NCBI RefSeq assembly: GCF_014193255.1
Contig: NZ_JACHZB010000005.1
Span: 124,001 to 188,000 of the forward strand
Direction: 5' to 3'
DNA from: Rhizobium sp. BK196
Lineage (GTDB): Bacteria > Pseudomonadota > Alphaproteobacteria > Rhizobiales > Rhizobiaceae
Length of the DNA stretch: 64,000 nt
A model generated the notes under the pieces. It saw only the letters and a program-made list of their open reading frames with translations, ran no database searches and was not told the DNA's origin. Shown piece by piece: positions 19,655 to 28,974 of the stretch (position 1 is the stretch's first letter; each line of letters begins with the position of its first letter). The position numbers and the translations under genes are program-made.

Positions 19655-20848
19655 GTGTCGCTGCAAAGACTTGTCATGCTGATCTTCTTTCTGCAACCGA
19701 TCGCCTTCGGCGCCTGGTTGCCGCGCATTCCCGATATCCAGGCGAAGCTGGAACTCGGCACCGCCGATCTCGCGGTAGCCCTTCTGGGATTGCCTATTGG
19801 TACCCTGATCACCCTGCCATTTGCCGGCCGCCTCGTCTCGCGCATCGGCGGGCGCATGGCGATCATCTACGGTTTCATCTTCTTTCTTGCCGTGGTTTCG
19901 CTGCCGGCCTTCGCGCCCAGCACCGTGCTTCTGTTCTTTGCCTTGATGATCGTCGGCGTCGCGCTTTCGACGGTGGAACTCGGCATGAATGTCGAGGCCG
20001 ATGTGACGGAGAAGGCGACGGGACTAATCATCATGAGCCGCTGCCACGGCTTCTGGAGCTTCGGCATCATGGCCGGCAGCCTGATCGGCGTTGGCGCCAT
20101 TGCCATCGGGCTTTCACCGCATTGGTCGATCCTGATCACGGCGATCATCGTCCTGCCGATCGCGCTCATTGCCAGCCTGCGCCTGCCGAAATTGCCGGAA
20201 AGTCACCATGAGGAGAATTCGCAGGTAAAGAGCGGCTTCAAGCCGCCCAGCCTTGCCCTGCTCGGGATCTGTGCCTTCGTCTTCGGCGTGACCATGACCG
20301 AAGGTGCGATCGCCGACTGGTCGGCGGTCTATCTCCGCGATGTCATGAATGCCGAAGGTGCGCAAACCGGCCTCGGTTATTCGGTTTTCGCCTTCATGGT
20401 TGCGGCGGGGCGCTTCAGCGGTGATTACATGAAAGGCCGTTTCGGTGCGGTTGCCATTGCCCGCGGCTGCGGCATCGCCTCGCTTGCCGGCATGCTCGTC
20501 GTTCTGCTTGCGCCGGTGACGCCGCTTGCGCTGCTTGGCTTTGCAGCCGTCGGTGTCGGCGTCTCGGTCGGATTCCCGCTTGCGGTGACGGCCGTCGCTT
20601 CGCTGACCGACCGACCGCCTGCTTCAAGCGTTGCCATACTCTCCTTCGCGGCGCTCAGCGGTTTTCTCATCGGGCCGCCGATCATTGGCTTTCTCGGCGA
20701 ACTCCTGGGCTTGCGCGTGGGGCTCGCGGTCCTGCTGGTACCACTCTTCGTCAGCCTGCTCTGCACCCGTTTGCTGATTCCGACGCAGAACGACATGGCG
20801 GGCGATCTCGTCGAGCGCGAGGCAGTGAAGGCTTCTTTCCAGGCCTGA
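19655..20848 (+). CDS. MFS transporter (YbjJ/fucose-permease-like)
   Basis: A 397-residue transporter with twelve predicted membrane helices and a central hydrophilic loop (about 180-195). The first-half loop shows GLPIGTLITLPFAGRLVSRIGGR, in place of motif A. It resembles the YbjJ group of MFS proteins, whose substrates are poorly known. The start is GTG at 19655, after AGAGG. About 96 bases separate it from murI. Confidence 0.85.
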   Translation: MSLQRLVMLIFFLQPIAFGAWLPRIPDIQAKLELGTADLAVALLGLPIGTLITLPFAGRLVSRIGGRMAIIYGFIFFLAVVSLPAFAPSTVLLFFALMIVGVALSTVELGMNVEADVTEKATGLIIMSRCHGFWSFGIMAGSLIGVGAIAIGLSPHWSILITAIIVLPIALIASLRLPKLPESHHEENSQVKSGFKPPSLALLGICAFVFGVTMTEGAIADWSAVYLRDVMNAEGAQTGLGYSVFAFMVAAGRFSGDYMKGRFGAVAIARGCGIASLAGMLVVLLAPVTPLALLGFAAVGVGVSVGFPLAVTAVASLTDRPPASSVAILSFAALSGFLIGPPIIGFLGELLGLRVGLAVLLVPLFVSLLCTRLLIPTQNDMAGDLVEREAVKASFQA

Positions 20849-20937
20849 CTTTCCCTGTGGGTTTTTAAAGGTTTGACGACAACAGTGCCTGCGAATCTGC
20901 TAGAGACGGGGGCTGGAATTTGTAAGGGGAATTGGAC

Positions 20938-22452
20938 GTGCAGGTTGGCATCGATATGGGAATGGCGTCCGGCAACCCGGCGACGCTCGATATCGAGGAA
21001 TTGCTGGCGACGCGTCTGCTCGTGCAGGGCAATTCCGGCTCCGGCAAATCGCATCTGCTGCGCCGTCTCCTCGAGCAATCGGCACAATGGGTACAGCAGG
21101 TCATCATCGATCCCGAAGGTGATTTCGTCACGCTGTCCGACCGGTTCGGCCATATCGTCGTGGATGGCGAGCGCACCGAGGCCGAGCTTGCCGGCATTGC
21201 CAACCGTATCCGCCAGCACCGCGTTTCCTGCGTGCTGACGCTGGAAGGGCTCGATATCGAGCAGCAGATGCGGGCGGCGGCCGCCTTCCTTAACGGCATG
21301 TTCGATGCCGATCGCGAATATTGGTATCCGGTTCTGGTCGTGGTCGACGAGGCGCAGATGTTTGCGCCCTCGGTCGGCGGCGATGTCTCGGAAGATGCGC
21401 GCAAGGCGTCGCTCGGCGCCATGACCAACCTGATGTGCCGTGGACGTAAACGCGGGCTTGCCGGCGTCATCGCCACGCAGCGTCTCGCCAAGCTTGCAAA
21501 GAATGTCGCGGCCGAAGCCTCGAACTTCCTTATGGGCCGCACCTTCCTCGATATCGACATGGCGCGCGCCGCTGATCTGCTCGGCATGGACCGCCGGCAG
21601 GCGGAAATGTTCCGAGATTTGAAGCGTGGCCATTTCGTCGCCCTCGGTCCTGCCTTGTCGCGCCGCCCGCTGCCGATCCAGATCGGCAATGTCGAGACCT
21701 CGGCGCGCTCTTCGAGCCCCAAGCTGATGCCGCTGCCGGATTCGCCACAGGATGTCGAAGACCTGATCTTCACGCCGGATCCGGAGGAGTTCCAGCGGCC
21801 GATCGTGCGGCGTGCTCCACCGGCGCCGCGCCCGACCACCGATATTCTGGCCGAGCTCTCGCGCTCGACGCCGGCCGCCAGCCCCATGCAGGCCGCCGAG
21901 CCGCGTGCGGCACAGCCGGAACTGTCGGCCGAAGAACGCGAGGAACGGCTTTCCGGCGTGCTCTCCGAGATCCTCGACGATCCGGGCTCCGGTTTCCGCA
22001 CGGATGCGGTTCTCTATCAGGAGTTTCTGGTACGGCTGCGCATGCGCCGTGTTCCGGGAGCGCCGATGTCCTTGCAGGAATTCCGGCGGCGCGTGGCGGT
22101 TTCCCGCTCCGGCGTCGATCCCGACATGGCCGCAGGGGAAGCCTGGGCGACGGCGCTTTCGCTCTCCAATGGCGTCACCGACGATCTTCAGGGTGTGTTC
22201 CTGATGATGGCGAAGGCCGCGATCGGGGGCGAGGCCTGCCCGTCGGATGCTCGTATCGCGCGCGCCTATGGTACGCATTCTGCCCGGCGCGCACGCCGGC
22301 TGCTTGGCTATTTCGAAGAGCAGGGGCTTATCGTCGTCCACACGGACTTTACCGGCAAACGCATCGTCGCCTTCCCGGACCTGCAGGCTGAGACCGCACC
22401 GGGTTCGGCCGATGCGCCTGACACCGACGCCCTGAAGAGCGCCGCAGAATAA
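20938..22452 (+). CDS. HerA-like P-loop ATPase (DUF87/helicase HerA central domain)
   Basis: A 504-residue ATPase with Walker A GNSGSGKS at 31-38, IIDPEGDFV, a Walker B VLVVVDEAQM and a following IATQRLAKLAKNV sensor. This matches HerA/VirB4-like DNA-translocating ATPases. The C-terminal 250 residues have a Pro/Ala-rich linker and a helical region of unknown role. No nuclease (NurA type) gene is adjacent. I chose GTG 20938, with AAGGGGA seven bases upstream, over TTG 20932. It may act on DNA, but that is inferred only from the fold. Confidence 0.85.
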   Translation: MQVGIDMGMASGNPATLDIEELLATRLLVQGNSGSGKSHLLRRLLEQSAQWVQQVIIDPEGDFVTLSDRFGHIVVDGERTEAELAGIANRIRQHRVSCVLTLEGLDIEQQMRAAAAFLNGMFDADREYWYPVLVVVDEAQMFAPSVGGDVSEDARKASLGAMTNLMCRGRKRGLAGVIATQRLAKLAKNVAAEASNFLMGRTFLDIDMARAADLLGMDRRQAEMFRDLKRGHFVALGPALSRRPLPIQIGNVETSARSSSPKLMPLPDSPQDVEDLIFTPDPEEFQRPIVRRAPPAPRPTTDILAELSRSTPAASPMQAAEPRAAQPELSAEEREERLSGVLSEILDDPGSGFRTDAVLYQEFLVRLRMRRVPGAPMSLQEFRRRVAVSRSGVDPDMAAGEAWATALSLSNGVTDDLQGVFLMMAKAAIGGEACPSDARIARAYGTHSARRARRLLGYFEEQGLIVVHTDFTGKRIVAFPDLQAETAPGSADAPDTDALKSAAE

Positions 22453-22457
22453 GCCTC

Positions 22458-22793
22458 TCAGACCCAGCTCTGGATGATCTCGGGGCTGGCATGGATGCAG
22501 GTGAGCTCCAGCCGCGTCGTCCCGACATTCTTGAAGCAGTGCGGCGTCTCGGAGTTGACGATGACGATATCGCCGACGTTGGGCTCCAGCGTCTGCTCGC
22601 CAACGGTGAAACGCGCCTTGCCGGAGCGGACGATCCACAATTCCGTATAGGGGTGAACATGCAGGTCCGGGCCCTGGCCAGGCTCGTTGTCGATCAGGAA
22701 GATCGAGACCGGCGCGCCGTAATCGCCGCCCTCAAAACGGATGGTGCGATTGGCGAACTGCTGCTGGCTTTCACGCGGTATGACGTGGAACAT
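22458..22793 (-). CDS. Small cupin-domain protein
   Basis: A 111-residue single cupin barrel. Motif 1 reads DLHVHPYTELWIVRSG, supplying the metal-binding His and Glu residues. Motif 2 is PNVGDIVIVNSETPHCFKN. The role could be an isomerase, dioxygenase or sensor; the substrate is unknown. It is divergent from a MarR regulator with two operator-like palindromes between them, so it is very likely the regulated target. It is convergent with the HerA-like gene, five bases apart. Confidence 0.88.
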   Translation of the reverse strand: MFHVIPRESQQQFANRTIRFEGGDYGAPVSIFLIDNEPGQGPDLHVHPYTELWIVRSGKARFTVGEQTLEPNVGDIVIVNSETPHCFKNVGTTRLELTCIHASPEIIQSWV

Positions 22794-22830
22794 GATTTCC
22801 TCCTTGGATCACGCGGCAGGTTCGCTATAT

Positions 22831-22850
22831 TTATCTTCACGAGAAGATAA
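22831..22850. promoter_or_regulatory. MarR-type operator 1 (perfect inverted repeat)
   Basis: TTATCTTC (22831-22838), spacer ACGA, GAAGATAA (22843-22850). The arms are exact reverse complements. It sits 38 bases upstream of the cupin start, in the cupin-marR divergent region. Confidence 0.75.
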
Positions 22851-22860
22851 TCTTCCCAAT

Positions 22861-22880
22861 TTATCTTCTCGTCAAGATAG
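22861..22880. promoter_or_regulatory. MarR-type operator 2 (near-copy of operator 1)
   Basis: TTATCTTC (22861-22868), TCGT, CAAGATAG (22873-22880). It shares the left arm and most of the right arm with operator 1, exactly 30 bases away, about three helical turns. It lies 14 bases before the marR start, a position suited to autorepression. Confidence 0.7.
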
Positions 22881-22893
22881 TTTTGGAGTGACC

Positions 22894-23424
22894 ATGGAAA
22901 AGCAAGACCATGTCGACCGGTTGCGCGCGCTCTGGTCAGAGGAGCTGCCCGATCTCGATACGACGCCAATGAGCATTCTCGGGCGCATTTACCGAATCTC
23001 CAATCTGGTGCGGCCGTCCATCGAGGCGACATTCTCGGAATTCGATCTCGATCGCGGGGAGTTCGACGTGATCGCGACGATCCGGCGCGCTGGACCGCCG
23101 TACCGAATGATCCCGACGGAGCTCTACAGCCTTCTGATGATCTCCTCGGGCGGGCTGACACACCGGCTGGACAGGCTGGAGAAATCCGGGCTGATCCGAC
23201 GGGAACGCTCGGCCGAGGACAAGCGCAGCTTCGAAGTAGCGCTGACGGATGAGGGCATCCGCCGGGCCGAAGCCGCCTTCCGCGAAGACATGAGGCGGGA
23301 ACTCGGCCATCTCGACGAGCTGGACGAGGACGAGCGTCGGGCGCTGGCCGGACTCTTGCGCAAACTTGCCGGTTCGCTCGAACGGGCAGACGAGAAAGGC
23401 CCTGCCGCGGCAGATTCTGTTTGA
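22894..23424 (+). CDS. MarR-family transcriptional regulator
   Basis: A 176-residue winged-helix regulator. The DNA-binding part is around 55-120: LDRGEFDVIATIRRAG, LMISSGGLTHRLDRLEKSG, then the wing RRERSAEDKRSFEVALTDEG. The ATG at 22894 has GGAG six bases upstream. MarR proteins usually repress themselves and a divergent gene until a small molecule binds. The paired palindromes and the divergent cupin gene fit that pattern. Confidence 0.93.
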   Translation: MEKQDHVDRLRALWSEELPDLDTTPMSILGRIYRISNLVRPSIEATFSEFDLDRGEFDVIATIRRAGPPYRMIPTELYSLLMISSGGLTHRLDRLEKSGLIRRERSAEDKRSFEVALTDEGIRRAEAAFREDMRRELGHLDELDEDERRALAGLLRKLAGSLERADEKGPAAADSV

Positions 23425-23458
23425 CAATCCTGTGACTTATCCCTAAAGACCGCGCCAG

Positions 23459-23488
23459 CACCGGGCAGCAATGTCCGGTGTTTCATTT
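23459..23488 (+). terminator. Probable terminator after marR
   Basis: CACCGGGCA and TGTCCGGTG form a 9-bp stem (one G-U pair) capped by a GCAA tetraloop, then TTTCATTT. It lies between marR and rpsD. Confidence 0.65.
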
Positions 23489-23622
23489 GACATGTCCCGT
23501 GGATCAGATCCGTTCGCGTAATGGAAAGATCCTGTCGGGTCTCGGAAACGGGATCAAAGGAGGGCGTGTTTCCTTCGCGCGGTTTGGCAACAAACCGTCA
23601 TAACACTTTGAAAGGAAATACG

Positions 23623-24240
23623 ATGAGCAAGCGCGAATCGTCCAAATACAAGATCGACCGCCGTATGGGCGAAAACATCTGGGGCCGTCCGAAGTCCCCG
23701 GTGAACCGCCGCGAATACGGTCCGGGCCAGCACGGGCAGCGCCGCAAGGGCAAGCTTTCGGATTTCGGCGTGCAGCTGCGCGCCAAGCAGAAGCTTAAGG
23801 GTTACTACGGTGACCTGCGTGAGAAGCAGTTCCGCGCGATCTTCGCTGAAGCCTCCCGCCGCAAGGGCGATACCTCGGAAAACCTGATCGGTCTTCTGGA
23901 GTCCCGTCTCGACGCGATCGTCTACCGCGCCAAGTTCGTTCCGACGGTCTTTGCTGCCCGCCAGTTCGTCAACCATGGCCACGTTACGGTCAACGGCGTG
24001 CGCGTCAACATCGGTTCCTACCGTTGCAAGGCCGGCGACGTCATCGAAGTTCGTGAAAAGTCCAAGCAGCTCGTTACGGTTCTGGAATCCGTTTCGCTCG
24101 CAGAGCGCGACGTTCCTGAATATGTCGAAGTCGACCACAACAAGATGGTTGCCACTTTCGCACGCGTTCCGACGCTGTCCGACGTTCCGTACCCGGTTGT
24201 CATGGAACCGCATCTGGTCGTCGAATTCTATTCGCGTTAA
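23623..24240 (+). CDS. rpsD: 30S ribosomal protein S4
   Basis: S4 nucleates 30S assembly by binding 16S rRNA. The 205-residue protein starts [17 protein letters not shown] and has the S4 RNA-binding domain ([17 protein letters not shown], then [19 protein letters not shown]) at about 95-155. The ATG at 23623 follows AAAGGAAAT. As usual in Rhizobiales it is a stand-alone gene outside the main ribosomal operons. A terminator follows. Confidence 0.98.
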   Translation: MSKRESSKYKIDRRMGENIWGRPKSPVNRREYGPGQHGQRRKGKLSDFGVQLRAKQKLKGYYGDLREKQFRAIFAEASRRKGDTSENLIGLLESRLDAIVYRAKFVPTVFAARQFVNHGHVTVNGVRVNIGSYRCKAGDVIEVREKSKQLVTVLESVSLAERDVPEYVEVDHNKMVATFARVPTLSDVPYPVVMEPHLVVEFYSR

Positions 24241-24266
24241 TACGCGAGGCGTTTTCGCATTCTGGA

Positions 24267-24293
24267 AAAGCCGCCTCTCGGGGCGGCTTTTTC
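24267..24293 (+). terminator. Terminator after rpsD
   Basis: AAAGCCGCC pairs with GGCGGCTTT around a six-base loop, ending in a short T-run. It lies 26 bases after the rpsD stop. Confidence 0.88.
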
Positions 24294-24308
24294 GTATCCG
24301 GAGGGAAG

Positions 24309-25238
24309 ATGGTGGATTTGCAGGCAGTCCTCGACAGCATCTACAAGGAGCTGACGCCCCGCATCGGCGAGGGCAAGGTCGCGGATTATATTCCCGAACT
24401 TGCCAAGGTCGATCCGAATCAGTTCGGCATGTCGCTCATTACCGTCGACGGCAAGGTTTACAGCGTCGGCCATGCCGATGTCGCCTTTTCCATCCAGAGC
24501 ATTTCCAAGGTCTTCATGCTGACGCTGGCGCTCGGCAAGGTGGGCGAGGGACTGTGGAAACGCGTCGGCCGCGAGCCTTCGGGCTCAGCCTTCAATTCCA
24601 TCGTCCAGCTCGAGCATGAACACGGCATCCCGCGCAATCCCTTTATCAATGCCGGCGCGATCGCCGTCAGCGATGTCGTCATGGCCGGCCATGCGCCGCG
24701 CGAGGCGATCGGCGAGTTGCTGCGCTTCGTGCGTTACCTCGCTGACGACGAATCCATCACCATCGACGACAAGGTGGCGCGCTCGGAAACGGCAACCGGC
24801 TATCGCAACTTCGCGCTCGCCAATTTCATGCGCTCCTATCGCAATCTCGATCATCCGGTCGATCATGTGCTTGGCGTCTATTTCCACCAGTGCGCACTCT
24901 CGATGACCTGCGAGCAACTGGCCAGGGCCGGCCTGTTCCTGGCTGCGCGCGGCGGCAATCCGCTGACCGGCCATTCGGTGGTGTCGCCGAAGCGCGCGCG
25001 GCGCATCAATGCGCTGATGCTGACCTGCGGCCACTACGACGGGTCGGGCGACTTCGCCTATCATGTCGGCCTGCCGGGCAAGAGCGGCGTTGGTGGCGGC
25101 ATCTTCGCGGTCGCGCCCGGTATCGCTTCGATCGCGGTGTGGTCGCCTGGCCTTAATAAGGTCGGCAATTCGCAGCTTGGTGCCGTGGCGCTGGAGATGC
25201 TCGCAGCGCGCACCGGCTGGTCTGTTTTTGGCGATTGA
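24309..25238 (+). CDS. glsA: Glutaminase
   Basis: The enzyme hydrolyses L-glutamine to glutamate and ammonia. The 309-residue protein belongs to the serine-dependent beta-lactamase-like glutaminase family: [11 protein letters not shown] holds the catalytic Ser and Lys, followed by [11 protein letters not shown], the SETATGYRN region and [12 protein letters not shown] near the end. GGAGG precedes the ATG at 24309. It sits after the rpsD terminator and 59 bases before ttcA. Confidence 0.95.
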   Translation: MVDLQAVLDSIYKELTPRIGEGKVADYIPELAKVDPNQFGMSLITVDGKVYSVGHADVAFSIQSISKVFMLTLALGKVGEGLWKRVGREPSGSAFNSIVQLEHEHGIPRNPFINAGAIAVSDVVMAGHAPREAIGELLRFVRYLADDESITIDDKVARSETATGYRNFALANFMRSYRNLDHPVDHVLGVYFHQCALSMTCEQLARAGLFLAARGGNPLTGHSVVSPKRARRINALMLTCGHYDGSGDFAYHVGLPGKSGVGGGIFAVAPGIASIAVWSPGLNKVGNSQLGAVALEMLAARTGWSVFGD

Positions 25239-25297
25239 GGCTGGGTTGGGCTGGCGGTTTCTGTTAAGCAGGGCTGGCACATCAGACAGGTAAGAAG

Positions 25298-26164
25298 ATG
25301 AATATCGCAGCCAATATTGCCGATGATCTGGAAACGGCTGAAGCCGGCATCGGCCATGCGCTGTTTGCCGATGCGCCGCACTCGGTCTCCTTCAACAAGC
25401 TGCGCAAGCGTCTCCTGCGGCAGGTGCGCCAGGCTTTCGACGATTTCGACATGCTCAAGGGCCAGAAACGCTGGCTGATCGGTATTTCCGGCGGCAAGGA
25501 TTCCTACGGCCTGCTGGCGCTGCTCCTCGATCTTCAGTGGCGCGGGCTGCTGCCGGTGGAGCTGATCGCCTGCAATCTCGATCAGGGTCAGCCGAATTTC
25601 CCGAAGCATGTGCTACCGGAATACCTTTCCAAGATCGGCGTCAAACACCGCATCGAATATCGCGATACCTATTCGATCGTGAAAGAGAAGGTGCCGGAAG
25701 GAGCCACCTATTGTTCCCTCTGTTCGCGCCTGCGCCGCGGCAACCTCTATCGTATTGCCAAAGAAGAGGGCTGTGACGCGCTGGTCCTCGGCCATCACCG
25801 CGAGGACATCCTCGAAACCTTCTTCATGAACTTCTTTCATGGTGGGCGGATGGCCGCCATGCCGGCGAAGCTCCTCAACGACGAAGGCAATCTGATGGTG
25901 CTCAGGCCGCTTGCCTATTGCGCCGAGGACGACATGGCCAAGTTTGCCGCAGCCATGCAGTTTCCGATCATTCCCTGCGATCTCTGCGGCTCTCAGGACG
26001 GTCTGCAGCGCAATGCGATGAAGGATATGCTCGCCGATATCGAGCGCCGCATGCCCGGCCGCAAGGACACGATGCTGCGTGCGCTCGCGCATGTGAACCC
26101 GTCACACCTGCTCGATCCGAAACTTTTCGACTTTTCTGCGCTGGCCGTCACCCAAACGTCATAA
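25298..26164 (+). CDS. ttcA: tRNA 2-thiocytidine(32) synthetase TtcA
   Basis: TtcA adds sulphur to cytidine 32 of certain tRNAs using ATP and a [4Fe-4S] cluster. The 288-residue protein shows the PP-loop SGGKDS (64-69). Its cysteine pairs are C139/C142 (CSLC) and C227/C230 (CDLC), the positions expected for cluster binding. Upstream spacing and AGGTAAGAAG support the ATG at 25298. Confidence 0.95.
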   Translation: MNIAANIADDLETAEAGIGHALFADAPHSVSFNKLRKRLLRQVRQAFDDFDMLKGQKRWLIGISGGKDSYGLLALLLDLQWRGLLPVELIACNLDQGQPNFPKHVLPEYLSKIGVKHRIEYRDTYSIVKEKVPEGATYCSLCSRLRRGNLYRIAKEEGCDALVLGHHREDILETFFMNFFHGGRMAAMPAKLLNDEGNLMVLRPLAYCAEDDMAKFAAAMQFPIIPCDLCGSQDGLQRNAMKDMLADIERRMPGRKDTMLRALAHVNPSHLLDPKLFDFSALAVTQTS

Positions 26165-26208
26165 TGGACTTGCTATGAGCCTCAGCAGTTCCATGCAACG
26201 AGTCCAAA

Positions 26209-27039
26209 ATGATTTTCTCAGACAAAGACATAGAGTTCCTCGGTGATTGCCTCAGGCATGTCGCCGAAGAAGAGATCATGCCGCGCTTCCGCAATGCGGC
26301 TGCGGCCAATGTTTCCGAAAAGACGTCTTCCGTCGATCTCGTAACGCAAGCCGACCTGCGCTCCGAGGCTTACCTTACGGCAGCGATCCGCGAGCGCTTT
26401 CCCAGCGCGCTCATCGTCGGTGAAGAAGCCTATGAGGCGGATCGTTCGGTCGTGCCGGCGCTCGCCGATGCCGATCTTGCCTTCGTCATTGATCCCGTCG
26501 ACGGCACGTTCAATTTTGCGGCCGGCATGCCGGTTTTCGGTACGATCCTTGCCGTGACCGTCAAGGGTGAAACGGTTGCCGGCATCATTCATGATCCGGT
26601 GCTCGGTGACACGGTCGTTTCCCTTAAGGGCGCCGGCGCTTTCCAGCAGAAGGGCGATTGCGAGCCTGTCCGCCTCAAGGTCGCGGACCCCTTGGAGCTG
26701 AGCCGTATGATCGGCGCCATGGCCTGTAGCCATATGGACGAGCCGGATCGTTCGCGTGTTGCCGCCAATATGGCGAAGGTCAAGATGACCTTCGCGTTCA
26801 ATTGCTCGGCTTACGAATATTGGATGGTGTCCTCGGGCAAGCTGCATTTCATAGGTCACCCCAAGCTGATGCCGTGGGATCATCTGGCCGGCGTGCTGAC
26901 CCATCAGGAAGCCGGCGGGCATACCGCCAAATTCGACGGAACGCCCTACAGACCCGGCGAGATTTCCGGCGGCATCATCTCTGCTCCCGATAAGGAAAGC
27001 TGGCAGATGATCCGAAACGAGATCGTCGGCTACCGATAA
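26209..27039 (+). CDS. Inositol monophosphatase-family phosphatase (copy 1)
   Basis: A 276-residue Mg-dependent phosphatase. It has the metal motifs GEEAY (Glu), IDPVDGTFNF and the C-terminal PWDHLAG. Family members act on inositol phosphates, PAP or sugar phosphates; the substrate is not evident. It starts 17 bases upstream of a close paralogue with the same motifs, so the pair arose by tandem duplication and probably forms an operon. Confidence 0.9.
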   Translation: MIFSDKDIEFLGDCLRHVAEEEIMPRFRNAAAANVSEKTSSVDLVTQADLRSEAYLTAAIRERFPSALIVGEEAYEADRSVVPALADADLAFVIDPVDGTFNFAAGMPVFGTILAVTVKGETVAGIIHDPVLGDTVVSLKGAGAFQQKGDCEPVRLKVADPLELSRMIGAMACSHMDEPDRSRVAANMAKVKMTFAFNCSAYEYWMVSSGKLHFIGHPKLMPWDHLAGVLTHQEAGGHTAKFDGTPYRPGEISGGIISAPDKESWQMIRNEIVGYR

Positions 27040-27056
27040 ACCGAAAGGAACGCGCT

Positions 27057-27881
27057 ATGACGACTGCCATAGATACGATGAAGCTTGCCGATCTCCTGCG
27101 GCAGGCAGCGAAAGCCGAGATCCTGCCGCGCTTTCGCAGGCTGGGCAGCAGTGATGTGCGCGCCAAGACGGAGGCGACCGACCTCGTGACGGAGGCCGAT
27201 GAGCAGGCCGAAAGGATGATGAAAGTCGAGGCCGCGCGGCTCTGGCCGGAGGCGCTCTTCATTGGCGAAGAATCGGTTGCCGCCGACGAAGCCCTTCTCG
27301 AGAAGCTCGAAGGTGCCGATCTCGCCATCGTCGTCGATCCCGTCGATGGCACCTTCAACTTTGCTTCGGGCATTCCGGCTTTCGGCGTCATGGCATCGGT
27401 GGTTTCCAAGGGCGAGACGGTTGCCGGCATCATCTATGATCCGATGGGCGACGACTGGGTCATGGCTGAGAAGGGCGGCGGCGCCTGGCTGCGGCGGCCG
27501 GATGGCGAGGCGCAGCGGCTGCGAGTGGCAGAGCCTGTCGCGCTCGACCAGATGGTCGGCATGGCTTCGACCGGCTACCTGCCGCAGGAGAAGCGCGCCG
27601 AAATCCTCGGCAATCTCGCCAAGGTGCGCTTCCTCATCAACTACCGCTGCGCGGCCCATGAATACCGCACCTTTGCCGGTGGGCACGTGCATTACCTGAT
27701 GTACAACAAGCTGATGCCCTGGGACCATCTGGCCGGAACGCTGATCAGCCAGGAAGCCGGCGGCTATGCCGCCCGTTTCGACGGCTCGGCCTATCTGCCG
27801 CATCATGTCACCGGCGGACTGCTGATCACGCCCGACAAGGAAAGCTGGGACATCCTGCGCCGTGAGGTCGTCACGGTCTGA
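27057..27881 (+). CDS. Inositol monophosphatase-family phosphatase (copy 2)
   Basis: A 274-residue paralogue of the preceding gene: GEESV, VDPVDGTFNFASG and PWDHLAGTLISQEAGG carry the same metal residues. The two proteins are clearly related along their length but have diverged, so specificities may differ. It converges with hisC with only four bases between stop codons. Confidence 0.9.
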   Translation: MTTAIDTMKLADLLRQAAKAEILPRFRRLGSSDVRAKTEATDLVTEADEQAERMMKVEAARLWPEALFIGEESVAADEALLEKLEGADLAIVVDPVDGTFNFASGIPAFGVMASVVSKGETVAGIIYDPMGDDWVMAEKGGGAWLRRPDGEAQRLRVAEPVALDQMVGMASTGYLPQEKRAEILGNLAKVRFLINYRCAAHEYRTFAGGHVHYLMYNKLMPWDHLAGTLISQEAGGYAARFDGSAYLPHHVTGGLLITPDKESWDILRREVVTV

Positions 27882-27885
27882 GCCG

Positions 27886-28944
27886 TCAGGCGAGGATCTG
27901 CTTCAGCGCGTCCAGGAGCTTGTCGCATTCGGCATCGGTGCCGATGGTGATGCGCAGGAAATTCTCGGTGCGCTCCCCGCGGAGATGCCGCACGAGGACC
28001 GCGCGTTTGCGCAGCTCCGCGGCAAGCTCCACAGCACCGCGTTCTCCATGCCGGGCGAAGACGAAATTGGCGGAGGAGGGCAGGACCTCAAAGCCGAGTT
28101 CCCTGAGAGCGGCAATCAGGCGCTCGCGGCTTGCGACGATCAAGTCGCAATGTTTCCGTAACCAGTCCTGATCCTCCCAGGCAGCCACGGCGCCGGCTTG
28201 AGCCAGCTTGTCCAGCGGGTAGGAATTGAAGCTGTCCTTGACCCTTTCCAGTGCATCGATCAGCGGCCGCTGACCGACGGCGAAACCGACACGGAGGCCG
28301 GCAAGGCCGCGCGATTTCGAGAAAGTCTGGACGACCAGCAGGTTCGGATACTTCCGTACCAGCGGGATGGCACTTTCGCCGCCGAAATCCACATAAGCTT
28401 CATCGATGGCGACAACCTGATCCGGATGCTCTGATATCAGCGCCTCGATTGCCGCTAATGGCAAGGCGGAGCCCGTCGGCGCATTCGGGTTGGGCAGGAT
28501 AATCGCGCCGCAGGGCTGCCGATAGTCCTCGATCCTGACCTGCATCTTCTCGTCCAGCAGGACCTCGTGGAAGTCGATACCGTAGAGGCCGCAATAGGTC
28601 GGATAGAAGCTATAGGTGATATCAGGGAAGAGCAGGGGCAGTTCGTGCTTCAACAACGCCTGGAAGGTGTGCGCCAGGACCTCGTCCGAGCCATTGCCGA
28701 CAAAGACTTCGCCGGGATCGAGATCGTAGCTTGCAGCAATCGCCTCGCGCAGCTTCAGGCCCGTCGGCTCGGGATAGAGCCGCAGCGTGTCGTTAACGGC
28801 TTCCGAGATCGCGGCCAGCGCACGGGGCGATGGGCCGTAGGGGTTCTCATTGGTGTTCAGCTTGACCAAGCCGTCAATGACGGGCTGTTCGCCCGCCACA
28901 TAGGGCCTCAAGGATTGGACAACGGGGCTCCAGAAACGGCTCAT
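27886..28944 (-). CDS. hisC: Histidinol-phosphate aminotransferase
   Basis: HisC transaminates imidazole-acetol phosphate in histidine synthesis, and related enzymes act on aromatic amino acids. The 352-residue class I/II PLP enzyme begins [18 protein letters not shown] and has [37 protein letters not shown]. The PLP lysine is in [15 protein letters not shown]. No other his genes are nearby, so a paralogue with another main substrate is possible. Confidence 0.9.
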   Translation of the reverse strand: MSRFWSPVVQSLRPYVAGEQPVIDGLVKLNTNENPYGPSPRALAAISEAVNDTLRLYPEPTGLKLREAIAASYDLDPGEVFVGNGSDEVLAHTFQALLKHELPLLFPDITYSFYPTYCGLYGIDFHEVLLDEKMQVRIEDYRQPCGAIILPNPNAPTGSALPLAAIEALISEHPDQVVAIDEAYVDFGGESAIPLVRKYPNLLVVQTFSKSRGLAGLRVGFAVGQRPLIDALERVKDSFNSYPLDKLAQAGAVAAWEDQDWLRKHCDLIVASRERLIAALRELGFEVLPSSANFVFARHGERGAVELAAELRKRAVLVRHLRGERTENFLRITIGTDAECDKLLDALKQILA

Positions 28945-28974
28945 GGTGATCTTCCAGTTTATGCTGCAGCACCA

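Noticed and set aside
20425..22638. 737-residue open frame on the minus strand opposite the HerA-like gene
   Set aside because: It is a shadow of GC-rich coding DNA: no domain, Arg/Gly-rich composition, and it runs through the MFS end and the HerA-like gene, which have clear motifs and ribosome sites.
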